Counted from the first letter of the stretch, positions 23,743 through 35,482 are shown. The stretch: 64,000 nt of DNA from Adiantum capillus-veneris (GCA_014529385.2 CM043971.1:92437340-92501339), one strand, 5' to 3'. Notes: a model not told the origin generated them from the letters alone. A program made the numbers and translations.

Positions 23743-25068
23743 GTGCTTTTTCTGAGTAGAAAGTGATGGAAAAGCACTCGGTCAGCATCTTGGTCTGCAA
23801 AACGTTTGGGATTGGACTAGGCAGAGGCTGGACAGAAGGGTGATTTTGTTAGGCTGGGGTGAGTAATTTAGGTAGGGTCGACTTCAAACCAAAAAAGACA
23901 GGCAGGCAGGGGCGCAATTGGGTGGGTGGAGGGTAGGGGCGAGAGGGGTGCTGTTAGAGGGTAGGGCGAGAGTGGAAGGGTAGGGGCGAGGGGTTCTGAG
24001 AGATATTGGCGAGGGGGGTGCTGGGAGAGGATAGGGGTGAGAGTGGTAGGGTAGGGGTGAGAGGAGTTGTTGGGTAGGGTAGGGGCTAGAGATAGAGGGT
24101 AGGGGCGAGAGGGGTAGAGTGGGAGGGTAGGGGCGAGAGATAGAAGGTTAGGGGCGAGAGGGGTGCTGGGAGAGGGTAGGGGCGAGAGGGGTAGAGTGGG
24201 AGGGTAGGGGCGAGAGGGGGAGAGTGGGAGGGTAGGGGCGAAAGGTATAGGTTAGGGGCGAGAGGGTAGAGGGTAGGGCCGAATCCAAAACATAGGGCAG
24301 GGATGAGTCCATACAAATTAAGCAGGGCGAATTCTGTTGAGCAAGGAAGTGGTGAACTCTGCTGAGGCGAATTTTGAAGGGCTGAGGCGAGGTGTCGACA
24401 GGGTGTGGGACGAGGTTGAAGGCTGAAGAGGGGTGGTCTAGGGGTGCAATAGGTGGAAAAAGGGCGGGGGAAATTACTGGCTAGGATGAGGTGTAGATAA
24501 GGGGAAAAGTGAGAGAATTTAAGAATCTGGGCCGAATCTTATCGCAGGGTTACGTGGTACTCATTTAAGCCAAGGAACATAGCTGAGGAGAGAACATGGG
24601 GAAGTTAAAAGATGCTAGATATTGATTGAGCAAGGGAACACTGCGATAGATAAGGAAGGAGCACGGAGGAGAGAAAGATCTAGATATAAATGCTGTGAGA
24701 GATAGAGATTAAAATTAAGTTAGAGACGAAAAAGGGAGATGCAGTTGAGCTGCTTTAATCTTCGAACACTATCCCATAATCAAAATGGCTATTAAATGAT
24801 ACTTGAATTTGAAAATCACAAGAACAGGATGTAGCAGAGACAGAGTCAGAACAATAAATAATGCATCAGTGAAACAAGGGGAGTTTTCCAAGATCAGAAC
24901 CACCATGATGAAGTTTGGAGAAGAGATGAAGATGGAAGCCCTAGAGAAATACCGAGCTGGGAGTTGATAATCATGTGGTGGTGAGACGGCTATCATCATT
25001 AGCTTTGTATATGATTAGGGCTATTGATAGCATTTAATCCTGGATCCGTTTACTAGTGGCAAAGGAAC
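23743..25068 (-). other. Spacer between integrase and extra ORF, with a G/C-skewed minisatellite
   Basis: The spacer is 1.3 kb without a convincing gene. From about 23930 to 24290 the plus strand repeats variants of gggtaggggcgagaggggt and gtgggagggtaggggcgag, so the element's RNA sense strand is C-rich (CCCTACCCTC). It could carry the promoter or splice site used to express the extra ORF, but no clear signal was found. Confidence 0.7.
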
Positions 25069-26136
25069 TCATGTCAGGGTGACTAACTGGATAGCCCCAT
25101 GTGGCAGAATCTCTTCCACCACGAAGGGCCCTTGCCAAGCTGGAACCAGCTTCTTTACTTTCTTCAAATATTTTGCCTGATAGAGTAGCACCAATGTGCC
25201 TTGAGTTATTTTCGGCTTTCTGAGGTGGCGATCATGCCACGCTTTGCGACGAAGTTGCTCCGCTTGCAGAGCATGGGAAGCTAAAAGGCGGCTTTCATCC
25301 AATAAGGTAAGACAGGACATAGAAGCAGCTTCCATTCCCCAACTTGCACGCAGACTGCCCACCCTTGGGGATCCGGAGTTGAACTCAAATGGAGCTATGG
25401 CTTCCAAACCGAAAGCGAGTTGAAAAGGAGTGTGATTCGTTGTTGCTTTAAAAGATGTGCGGTATGCCCAAAGAGTGCCGTGCACAGCCTGAGCCCACGA
25501 TGCTGGATGGAGATGACATGATTTCCGTAAGAGAGCGATCAGAACCTTGTTGGTGCTCTCGGCCTGCCCATTGGCTCTAGGGTAATAAGAGCACGACTTG
25601 CGGTGAAAAATCTTGTAATTTTCCAGCAAAGTTGAGATCATGTCATTGACAAAATGACTGCCCCTATCACTGGTGATCTCCAAGGGACAGCCAAATCGGC
25701 ATAAAATATTTTCATATAAAAATTTGGCCACTGTATTGCCAGTGCAATCTACTATCGCTAGTACCTCTGCCCACTTTGTTGCATAGTCTGTAGCCACTAG
25801 CAGATATTTGCGATTACCTGGTTGAGCCGGGGGATATATTTGTCCCACAAAGTCCAAACCCCATCTCTCAAAAGGTAGCCACGCCATAGGATGGTTGGAT
25901 TGCTTACTCGGCTTCGGCCCACATCGCTGGCACACATCACAAACCTTAGAATATGCTATTGCATCCTTAAAAATGTAGGGCCACCACAGACCACTTTGTA
26001 GAATCTTCTGGACAGTGATGTGACCAGGGTAATGGCCACCAGTGGGACCAGTGTGGACATCCTCCAAAATATGCTCCACCTCATGAGGCGAGACACAACG
26101 CTTCAGCACACCATCTGGTCCCGATTTATAGATCTA
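25069..26136 (-). pseudogene. Integrase of the Athila/Tat-like element
   Basis: The frame continues from RNase H past a TAG at 26134-26136. The zinc-binding region includes HEVEHILEDVHTG, GGHYPGHITVQKIL and CDVCQRCG. The catalytic core shows LDFVGQIYPP (first Asp), ITSDRGSHFVND (second Asp) and YPRANGQAESTNKVL (Glu). After the core come WAYRTSFKATTNHTPFQLAF and a tail ending GPFVVEEILPHGAIQLV. There is no chromodomain. It would insert the cDNA into the genome. All catalytic residues are present, and only the TAG upstream prevents synthesis as part of the polyprotein. Confidence 0.92.
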
Positions 26137-27678
26137 GCCCCCAATCAAAGTGAAAGGCCTGGACTTCAACAGAAATCTCCTCTTCTGCAGTGGAGATGCA
26201 TTCTCTGGGTACAGCCCAGTAGATAGAAAATGTAAGACCTCGCCGTACCATTCCGGTGTTGTATCTATCTTAAAAAGACTGCTATCGGGAAAGTCGTCCG
26301 CAATTCCGGTAGCTTCTTCACCTGTGTGAATGCGAGAGAGGTGGTCAGCCATTACATGTTGCTTACCAGGACGGAGTACCACTTCAAAATCAAACTCTTG
26401 GAATAGGAGGAGCCATCGCCATACTCGACCTGCGACCTGTGGCTTATTAAGCAGATAGCGCAAGGCATGGTGATCAGTAATAATTGTGAAGTGGACCCCT
26501 AGCAAATAGTGCCGAAATTTGTGTAGAGCATATACTATAGCCAAACCTTCCCTCTCTGTGGTGCTATAGTTGCGCTCTGCTTTGGTGAGTAGGCGACTTG
26601 CATAATGTACATGGCGATCCAAGTTGAACTCTTTGCTAGGCTGAGTCAGCACAACCAGCAGACTCGCATCAGTATGCACATGAAAAGGTAGGGCCCAATC
26701 CGAGGCAACTAGAAGGGGCGCTTCAGTGAGGCGTTTTTTGAGGTATGCAAATGCTTCATCCTCTGGTGTAGACCACTGGAAGGGAACAACACCACTGGTG
26801 AGCCGGGTCAATGGTTGAGCCACCTGTGCATACATACGTATAAACCTGCGATGATAGCCGGTGTGACCCACAAAGCTCTGAACACCTTTGGGATTTATGG
26901 GAGGAGGTAACTTCAAGATGGCCACTATCTTCTCTAGGTCAGGTGCTAAACCTTGAGTAGACACCACATGGCCCAACAGTGTGCCCTCGGTGACCAAAAA
27001 ATGACACTTGTTCGGATTGAGCTTCAAACGTGCCTCTCTGCACCTTAGGAAGACTGCAGAGAGCTGAGCAAGATGCTCCTTTAGATTTTCTACTGGGGTT
27101 GAACATTGAGCACCCGAGAAGGTGGAAAAGTCGTCCATGAATATGCGAAGGTGATCAGTAAGCAGAGGAAAAAAGATGAGATATACTATGCGATTGAAAG
27201 AAGGCGGTGCATTTTTAAGCCCAAAAGACATTCTAGTATAGATGAAAATACCCCAGGGAGTTACAAAAGCTGTTTTGACTTGGTCGTCAAGATGTATTCC
27301 TAACTGATTGTAGCCACTGAACCCATCCATAAAACTATACAGTACATGGCCAGCGACATCTTCAAGGACTCTCTCCATGAAAGGGGTTGGAAATCCATCC
27401 TGTATTGTGAGCTTATTCAGAGCCCGGTAGTCGACGCAAACTTCAATTTTGTTGGACTGCTTCTTTGGGGCAATAACCATAGGGGACAACCATTCTGAGT
27501 GCTCTACGGGTACAATAATACCTGCTTCTTGCATTTTCTCCAACTCGATTTTGACTGCTTTTGCATATTTGGGATTCAGTTTGTAAGCCCTTCCTCTGAC
27601 TGGCTTAGCCCCCTCAACCAGAGGAATTGTGTGGACTCCTAGCTCTGCTGGAATTCCCTCCAAATCGTGGTAAGACTA
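26137..27678 (-). pseudogene. Reverse transcriptase and RNase H of the Athila/Tat-like element
   Basis: The frame follows a TAG at 27676-27678 placed directly after FKDVFA, where gypsy polyproteins normally have Trp (DVFAW). RT motifs are VCVDYRALNKLTIQDGFP, LYSFMDGFSGYNQLGIHLDD and YTRMSFGLKNAPPSFNRIV, with the catalytic LRIFMDDFSTFSG. The thumb and connection carry FLVTEGTLLGHVVSTQGLAP and GHTGYHRRFIRMY. RNase H shows FHVHTDASLLVVLTQ, NYSTTEREGLAIVYALHKF, TDHHALRYLL and MADHLSRIHTG. No frameshift is present across about 1.5 kb. Confidence 0.92.
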
Positions 27679-28812
27679 GGCAAACACATCCTTGAAAGAG
27701 TGCATGAAAGAGATTACCTGGTCGAGTATAGTGGGATGATCCCATAACCAAGTGGCTAACAAGATGGGCTGATGGTTGTCAGGGCCGCCTAGGTTGACCT
27801 CTCTGACTAGGTCAGGCAGTACAGTGGGCGGGGCTACGTCAGGGATAGAAGACCATGCCACCTCTGTGAGCTTCTGGACATTATGAGCTGGTGTTTGATC
27901 AATGTTGAAATCAGCATACTCTTCCTGCAACCATCCTGATGGAAGCTCTGCGAATGGTAAATCCTCAGATACCTCAAAGTGCTCCGGCATGGGTGGAGAT
28001 TCAGATGGAATGGAGGTTAAGGAGGGAAGTGGGATGTTGGCCAACTCTTGCAAGGGAGACCTTTTCCCCCTTCTATGGTGGGTTATAGGCTCACCCAGGC
28101 CGATGGTTTCAATCAATGGACCCTCTGAAGGATGGTCATCAGAGACTGGCCCACATGGTTCTGGCGCACTTGGCTGACTGGGATTACTGGCTTCAAGTGT
28201 AGGATCAGGGGAAGAGGGTGAATCTGTTGTCAAGGGTTGAAGAGAGACTACATATCGTGGCATCGAAGATGTAGCTTCTAACCATTGCAGTAAGTCTTCA
28301 TCGGACCCATCAGGAGGGACCGGCTGCTCCAGGTCAGGGTTGGACTCTACTGACAAAGAGCTATGCTGAACGACTGGATCCATGCCACCTTTGAGAATAA
28401 TTTGTTGCATTGGAGAGCCAGGGGTATGTATCCACATGGCGTCGTTTTCCCAGTCATGAAGTGCTTTCGTATGTCGCAACCATGGCCTACCAATCAGCAA
28501 GGGATAACCTCCCTCTACCTGGGGAAGATGAACTACCACAAAATCCAAGTCAAAAGTGAAATCTTGTACCTTCAGAAGCACCTTGTCGACTATGCCCACT
28601 GGGTAGACTGTTCTTTGATCAACCAATGTAACAGTGAAAGGAGCAGGTCGGGTAGGCTGTAGACCTAAGGCCCTCATAGTGAATTCGGGCATCAAATTGG
28701 TTCCAGATCCACCATCAACGATGACGCCGAATAGCTGTTGTCCAAGAATAGATACAGTGAGACAAGGACTTTTATAATCGATGAGAGGAGCAGTTGGATA
28801 GGAAATCAATTA
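27679..28812 (-). pseudogene. Aspartic protease region of the Athila/Tat-like element
   Basis: The protease core reads LFGVIVDGGSGTNLMPEF, with DGGSG in place of the canonical DTGA/DSGA, and later VEGGYPLLIGRPWLR, the second conserved segment. A long Pro/Ser/Glu-rich linker leads to PILLATWLWDHPTILDQVIS and FKDVFA at the RT boundary. The frame is continuous with gag upstream (TAA at 28810-28812) and RT downstream. Whether DGGSG is a lineage feature or a lesion cannot be told from one copy. Confidence 0.85.
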
Positions 28813-31014
28813 AGACTCTGAGGGATGTATAGGGAGGTGCCCGCCACTAGGCCCAGCCCCCGGGTACAGAGACTGAATGACTGACAAGGTGTCACTTCTA
28901 AGTGTTGCGTCAAGGTTTAGCATGTCGTATAGTGACACCTGCTGAAAAGTATTTTTCAAGATGGCTTCTGCTGTGGGCTTGGCGCCTTCGAACTGGGCTC
29001 CTTTTGGGACCTTAATCTGTTCCAAGTCAGCCACTGCTTCTAAGAAGGCTCCATCAATGTCAAATAACAAGGAAGTTGGTTTGCTCTGAGCAATTGGGAA
29101 GGACTTGTCCTTTGGGTCAGGTAGACCAGATTGAGGAAGTGGAGACTGGCGAGGTGGACCTGTGGGTAGACTGAGACCAAGAGCTGCTCTTTGTGCCCGA
29201 GTAAGGACACCAGCAGGCTCCTCCACTTGCAGAGGCTTAACCACATGAGTAGCAGGTGAAGGTTGAGGCACGGTGTTCACAGTAATCAAATTTATCTTCG
29301 GAAAGGTGAATTCGGGCTGGTTCTGAGTCGAGCCTGAAGACGTGGATGCCCTTTGCTTGGGACAATCCTTACTGTAGTGATCCTTCGAATCAGGGTAATG
29401 ACGACAAGGAGGGGACCCCTCGGGTAAAGGACACTTGCTCTGATAATTCCCATATTCTCTGCATCTGTAGCAGAGTATGGGCCGATTGGAAGGACGAAAC
29501 GGGGGACGAGGTGGTTGCTGCATGGAGTTGGAGGCTGAGGTGTAGAAACTTTGGGGAACTGAGGGAGTACTGGCATGATAAAAGCTGTAGGGTGCAAAGT
29601 TGTTGTGCATACCTTGCTGCATAGGGGGTGTTGTCAGTAGAGGAGGCAACTGGTTTTAATGGTCGTAGGGTGAGACCATGTTGGATGCAGGTGCTAGCCC
29701 TTGTTGGAGAGAAGGACCAAGATTTTGTTGTATTTGTTGCAATCCCTTGAGGCAGTAACAATCCTTATCCTCATGTCCAGATTTTTCACAGAAGTGGCAG
29801 TAAACCAGAAGGGGGCATTCCTGTGGGGGGTGCCCTGGAGAGCGGCATGAGCTACACCAAACCATAGCCTTAGTCTCTTGCTGACACTTGAGATCTTCTA
29901 ACTCGCGCTTAATCTGTTCCAATGCCTCTTTATGTGTAGGCTTCTCTTGTCTAAGAGAGAAGGAACTCTCCTCTTGAAGAGCTCGTTGTAGCTTTAGGGC
30001 TTCCAATTCCCTGCGTAAAGAAGTTAAAGGATCAGTAGGACTACCTTCCGAGAACACAGAGGGAGTATCTATTTGAGGAGAGTTGTTGAAGAGCTTCCTA
30101 GCCCCCTCTATTCTAGTAGCAGCTGCGATGAACTCGTCGAGAGTGGCGTCGGGTCGGAGACTCTCTCGGAGTTTTTGCTGAGAAGTTTTGGGAAGCGCCT
30201 TCTCCACCCACTTTTTAACCATGAATTCACCGGGTTGTTGGGGAAGCTTGGCCACCAGTGACTTAGTTTTAGTCATAAGCTCCGCAAAAGTCTCCTCAGG
30301 CTTGAGCACCATGTTGGCCAACTCATCCAACACCTTCTCCTGGTAGTCACCCGGCCTGAAAGCTGCACAGAACTGCTGTCTTAAGGCTGCCCAAGTTTCA
30401 AAATGGTTCTCTACAAATTCGCTGTACCATTTATCTTCTAGGCCATCCAGGGTGGATGGAAATAGTACCAAGTAAGCATCTTCTCTATTCAGCCCACGTC
30501 CCCTACAGAGAGATAAAAATCTTCTTGCATGGTCGTCAGCATCTTCTGAAGAAAGCCCTTTGAAGGTAGGGAACTTGATGTTCACCTTGGCCAAAACACT
30601 AGCTAGTGGCTCCGTGATTCCTTGCTGAGTCTGTTGCACAATAGCTTGTTGTAGCAGAATAGGAGAGAGCTTTTCTGGAGAAGGTGATCGCGAAGATGGG
30701 GAACCTGATGACGAAGGAATGGGTGAGAGATTTTCTGAAGAAGGTGATCGGGAAGATGGGGAACCTGATGAAGGAATAGGTGATGTGATATTTGGAGGTA
30801 TAGGTGATGAGGTTGAAGGATTTCTACAAGGTGTCAAAGGTCGTCTTCTGTGATAGTACTTCAGAGGGCTCAGTAGTGGGCTTTGACGCTCAACTGACCT
30901 CCTTGTATGTGTCATGCAGTGACCACCAGTCCAACCAAGTTTGGGCAAGAAACTTGTGACAGGTCTAGACTCCACCAAACCAACCAGGTAAATGACTAGA
31001 CTCGGCTGGACCAA
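28813..31014 (-). pseudogene. Gag of the Athila/Tat-like element
   Basis: The chosen start is the ATG at 31014. The N-terminal part is Ser/Pro-rich with a repeated SPIPSS..GSPSSRSPS block. The capsid-like core (about residues 140-310) includes IKFPTFKGLSSEDADDHARR, WAALRQQFCAAFRPGDYQEK and LRPDATLDEFIAAATRIEG. Two CCHC zinc knuckles follow (CSSCRSPGHPPQEC, CHFCEKSGHEDKDC), then a TAA at 29656-29658. After it lie two degenerate knuckles (CYRCREYGNYQSKC with Asn for His; CRHYPDSKDHYSKDC lacking the second Cys). It would form the particle and bind RNA. The frame is indel-free over 2.2 kb. Confidence 0.9.
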
Positions 31015-31175
31015 GGACGAGACCAGGGACGAGGAAGGCTAGACTAGGGTCGAGGAGGTCTAGACCAGGACGAGGAGGACTAGACCAGGGTTGAGGAGGT
31101 CTAGACTAGGGACGAGGATAAGTTGGACCAGGGCGAGAAAGGACTAGACCAAGGACTAATGGACCAGGTGAGAGG
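31015..31175. repeat. Minisatellite in the element's leader
   Basis: Five to six imperfect copies of a 20-30 bp unit based on gacgaggaggtctagaccag lie between the 5' LTR and gag. No coding sense is apparent. Confidence 0.7.
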
Positions 31176-31281
31176 GGAACATTGCAAGGCAAGGTCGGCG
31201 AAGAAGGCAGGCGAAGCTAGATCAACCTAACCAGCTTCAAGATTTGCACCTTATAGAGTGAGATTTCAGTTGAGGTCCCAC

Positions 31282-31305
31282 CGTGATCGCCAAAATGAGA
31301 GCACC
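31282..31305 (-). promoter_or_regulatory. Probable primer binding site of the Athila/Tat-like element
   Basis: On the minus strand the bases directly after the LTR terminus read ggtgctctcattttggcg. This is where the PBS must lie. I cannot assign the tRNA with confidence; it is not the initiator Met type. Confidence 0.5.
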
Positions 31306-31840
31306 TGTAGCGCGGATAATATGTCGTGTTATCTACAGTGTGGGTGCCCCTCAATGCAATGTGCGAGACAATCTCACTCAAACAAATGGAAACTCTCTCA
31401 AACAGAATGAAACACAGAAACAATGGATAACAACAGAGACACAACAATGGACCAAAACATGTGGACTCGACTACCTCAAAGAACCGTGTACAGACTCTGG
31501 CGTGGCAACACTCTCAGCTCCAGCCCAGGACTCATAGGTACAATGGGGTTGTCTAGGCTCAGATGTGCAGGGATGGTGCTAATGTGCTCCGTCTAGGACT
31601 CTGTGTGGACGAATACGTAATGATAAGATAATGATAATGACCCAACGGCTACTACTCATAGATACAATCATAAAGAGCCACCAACGGCCCATAAATGTAA
31701 GCCAGCTAAGTGTGACCTAGCCACGTGTCCACTAGGCCACCATCCGTATCCCTGCCACATGTCCGTCCAGTGTGAACAGACCAGACCAACTGTACTAACT
31801 ATAACTGTGTCTTGAGAAAGTGACACCGTAGCCTGCTTCA
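31306..31840 (-). repeat. 5' LTR of the Athila/Tat-like element
   Basis: It is 535 bp, starts TGTAGCG and ends GCTTCA, one base away from the GCTACA of its partner. Followed on the right by the target duplication ggccg. The divergence of about 5% from the 3' LTR implies an insertion that is not recent. Confidence 0.93.
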
Positions 31841-34300
31841 GGCCGGCAGGGCCTTACAGGCCAAGAAGTTTTGGGTTGTTTTCAACATCTGAGAAGAGAG
31901 GGCATCTCTCAAGATGCAATCACCTACGCTTTCGTGCTTGACACTAACTTGGTCGACATGTATGGAAAATGTGGTCTGCCTCATAAAGAAAACATGCTTG
32001 AAGAGCTTCTTGTTCTAAATGTCGTCTCTTGGAGTGTATTGATTGCGAGATATGCCCAACAGGCTAGGGCCAGGAAGCTCCAGGCTATTTTCAGATGATG
32101 CAAAGAGATGGCATCTCCCCAGATGCAATCACTTACGTACACTAGTATCTAAAAATCATGCGGCATTACCCAAGATGCAAGGAATCCATGATGATATTTT
32201 TAGTCAAAGGTTGTTGCTTGGTGGACATGTATCCCATGATACTTACGATGACTCAAAAAAGTGCTTGACAAGCTTCATGTCCGGAATGTTGTTCCATGGA
32301 ACACAGTGATTGCGGGATATGCTCAATAAGGACAACTGAGGGCTGTTTTCACCTGATGCAAAGAGATGCATCTCTCCAGGTGCAATCACCTATGCTTGCG
32401 TTTTGAAGGCATGTGGCACTATGCAAGACGCTGATTGTGCAGGATTTTCCCAACAAGGACGGCAGGGTCTTACAGGGCAGGAAGCTTTGGGTTGTTTTCA
32501 ACATCTGAGAAGAGAGGGCATCTCTCGAGATACAATCACCTATGCTTTCGTGCTTGACACTAACTTGGTCGACATGTATGGCAAATGTGGTCTGCCTCAG
32601 AAAGAAAACGTCTCTTGGAGTGTATTGATTGCGAGATATGCCCAACAGAACAAGGCCAGGAAGCTCCAGGCTATTTTTAGCAGATGCAAAGATATGGCAT
32701 CTCTCCAGATGCAATCACTTACGTACACTAGCATCTAAAAATCATGCTGCATTACCCAAGATGCAAGGAATCCATGATGATATTTTTAGTCAAAGGTTGT
32801 TGCTTGGTGGACATGTATGCCAAATACGTAAGATGACTCAGAAAAGTGCTTGACGAGCTTCATGTCCGGAATGTTGTTCCTTCGAACACACTGATTGTGG
32901 GATATGCTCAATAAGGACAACTGTGGGCTGTTTTCACCTAATGCAAAGAGATGGAATCTCTCCAGATGCAATCACCTATGCTTGCATTTTGAAGGCATGT
33001 GGCACTATGCAAGACGCTGATTGAGCAGGATTTTCCCAACAAGGGTCGGCAGGGCCTTACAGGGCAGGAAGCTTTGGGTTGTTTGCAACATCTGAGAAGA
33101 GAGGGCATCTTTCGAGATGCAATCACCTACGCTTTCGTGCTTGACACTAACTTGGTCGACATGTATGGCAAATGTGGTCTGCCTCAGAAAGAAAACATGC
33201 TTGACGAGCTTCTTGTTCGAAATGTCGTCTCTTGGAGTGTATTGATTGCGAGATATGCCCAATAGGACAGGGCCAGGAAGCTCCATGCTATTTTCAGCAG
33301 ATGCAAAGAGATGACATCTCTCCAGATGCAATCACTTACGTACACTAGCATCTAAAAATCATGCGGCATTACCCAAGATGCAAGGAATCCATGATGATAT
33401 TTTTAGTCAAAGGCTGTTGCTTGGTGGACATGTATGCCAAATACTTAAGATGACTCAAAAACGTGTGACGAGCTTCATGTCCGGAATGTTATTCCTTCAA
33501 ACACACTGATTGCGGGATATGCTCAGTAAGGACAACTGTGGGCTGTTTTCACGTGATGCAAAGAGATGGCATCTCTCCATATGCAATCACCTATGCTTGC
33601 ATTTTGAAGGCATGTGGCACTATGCGAGACGTTGATTGTGCAGGATTTTCCCAACAAGGGCCAGGAAGCTTTGGGCTATTTTCAACGTAGGATAAGAGAG
33701 GGCATCTCTCCAGATGCAATCACCTATGCTTTCATGATTGACATTGCCTTAGTCACCTGGTCGACATGTATGCCAAATGTGGTGTACTTCAGAAAGCACA
33801 AAACTTGCTTGAGGACAGGGCTTGCAAGCTCTAGGATGCTTTCAGCAAATGCAAAGAGATGGCACCTCTCCAGATGCAATCAACTATGTACACTTGCATC
33901 TTAAAGACATGTGGCATTACGCAAGATGTTGATATGGGCAAAGGAATCTGCGATTGTATTTTTAGTCAAGGGCTATTGCTTGGTTGACATGTATTCCAAC
34001 TTGGCTAAGAAAAGTGCTTGACGAGCTTCCTTTTCGGAATGTCATTCCTTAGAACGCACTGATTGCGGGATACGCCCAAGAAAGACAGGGCCAGCAAATT
34101 CTGGGCTATTTTCAGTAGATGCAAAGAGATGGTATCTCTCCAGATGCAATCACCTATGCTTGCATTTTGAAGGCATGTGGCACTATGCAGGACGTTGATT
34201 GTAGGATCTGCCCAGCAGGAGCCGGTTGGGCCAGGAAGATTTGGGTTATTTTTGACGTATGAGAAGAGAGGGCATCTCTCCAAATGCAATCACGTACGCT
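31841..34300 (+). repeat. Tandem array of dead PPR units (right part)
   Basis: The array resumes after the gypsy insertion, with unit markers (gcaaagagat) at 32358, 32943, 33558 and 34121, spaced 585, 615 and 563 bp. The first three carry the same cttacgtacactag nonsense lesion as the left part (about 32131, 32727, 33332). Around 33890 the corresponding site reads gtacacttgcatcttaaag, the unmutated form, so the rightmost units are closer to the ancestral gene. Translations again give GISRDTITYAFVLDTNLVD and MYGKCGLPQKENMLEELL. Confidence 0.9.
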
Positions 34301-34304
34301 GCCA

Positions 34305-34890
34305 AGCATGGCATCCTTTACCGACAGCGCCAAACCAGGTATCTTCTCGTTAATTCTCTCACGGATGTCAACAGCTTGCATAAGGCCACTGGCCTTCAAG
34401 GTGCAAGCGTAGGTGAATGTATTTGGATAAAAGTCTTCCATTTGCATCCGCTTCCAGAGCTACACTGTCACAATGAACTTGGGCATATCCAACAATCGTA
34501 GTGTTCCAAGAGACAACATCCTGCACCACATTTGGCATACATATCGACCAAGGCATTGCCAAGCACGACAGTTTTTTGCAACAGCCCCTATTAAAGTGAA
34601 TTTTCAAGCCCATATCGGCATCTTGCGTACATCAAGATGCACGTGTATGTGATTGAATCTGGAGAGAGGCTCTGGATTTATGCGCGTATGCCGCAATCAG
34701 TTAACGCCGTTCCGAAGAGTAAGCTCCTCAAGCACTTGCAAAAAACAACACAAAGCTCCTAACGCGGCCCTTGTCGGACATATCCTACAATCATAGCGTT
34801 CCAAAAGACAACATCCCGCACCACATTTGGCATAGATATCGACCAAGGCATTGCCAAGCACAACATTTTTTTGCAACAACTCCTATTAAA
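34305..34890 (-). pseudogene. PPR pseudogene fragments in inverted orientation
   Basis: On the minus strand two copies of a PPR segment are readable: FYPNTFTYACTLKASGLMQ (34380-34450), PNVVQDVVSWNTTIVGYAQ (about 34480-34540) and LQKNVVLGNALVDIYAKCGA (34800-34880). The sequence switches from plus-strand to minus-strand PPR near 34300-34310. Stops and frameshifts break both. They are related to, but distinct from, the plus-strand units. Confidence 0.8.
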
Positions 34891-35438
34891 GGGAATCTTA
34901 CAATTGTTGTGTCCTCACAATAGCACAAAAACTTCTTGAAGGGTATCCTCCTTGGGATGTCATCTCTTGCAGCGGGTTAAGTGCAGGAGATACTCAACAT
35001 CGTTGATATAAGGAAGCGCATTGGTGATAGACATTCAATCACGCGGTGAGTAAGCATTATCATTTTTTGATTTTTGACACTGAGAACACAGTTAATGAAC
35101 ACACTGAAAATTGCACGTTGCCGTGGGAATGGCACGTTCCCTCGTATTATAAAAATTGGGGAGGATTGTGCAAACTCCCCCATGCAAGGAGACTTTCATG
35201 TTTTTTTTTAAAAAAAAAAAAACATAAAAATGGAACAACAAACAATTAATAACATTCACATCTTGTATGATCATCAACATTGAGCTTGACAAAACTCTAA
35301 CACTCCTTGTGGTTTTTGGTCGAGGTACCCCTCTGAAGCACTATGATCTGTATCCAATTTACGTGGAGGTACACCTGTGAACCACGACGATCGGTATCCT
35401 AAACACTCTCAGGTAGAAAAATCTAACACGCTTTCATG

Positions 35439-35482
<44 letters not shown>

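Larger units (their letters stand above)
20927..31840 (-). mobile_element. Structurally complete Athila/Tat-like Ty3/gypsy retrotransposon, 10.9 kb
   Basis: Two LTRs (20927-21459 and 31306-31840) differ at roughly 27 positions by eye, about 95% identity. The flanks carry a perfect 5-bp target duplication, ggccg, at 20922-20926 and 31841-31845. The element splits a PPR tandem unit cleanly: caacaagggccg on the left and ggccggcagggccttacagg on the right reconstruct the unbroken unit seen elsewhere. On the minus strand the order is 5' LTR, gag, protease, RT-RNase H, integrase, a long spacer, an extra ORF, 3' LTR. Integrase ends without a chromodomain, and RT has an FMDDFS catalytic motif. Both point to the non-chromovirus (Athila/Tat) branch. 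Confidence 0.93.

Noticed and set aside
23930-24290. Interstitial telomere repeat (tagggg-like)
   Set aside because: The unit is irregular (gggtaggggcgag...) and is not TTTAGGG. It lies inside a retrotransposon.
25069-31014. Stop-codon readthrough or recoding in the gypsy gag-pol
   Set aside because: There are four stops of two kinds at unrelated positions, one replacing a conserved Trp. Decay is simpler than programmed readthrough.
18976-34300. CRISPR-like or satellite array
   Set aside because: The repeats are 617-bp PPR-coding units without spacers, in a eukaryotic genome.
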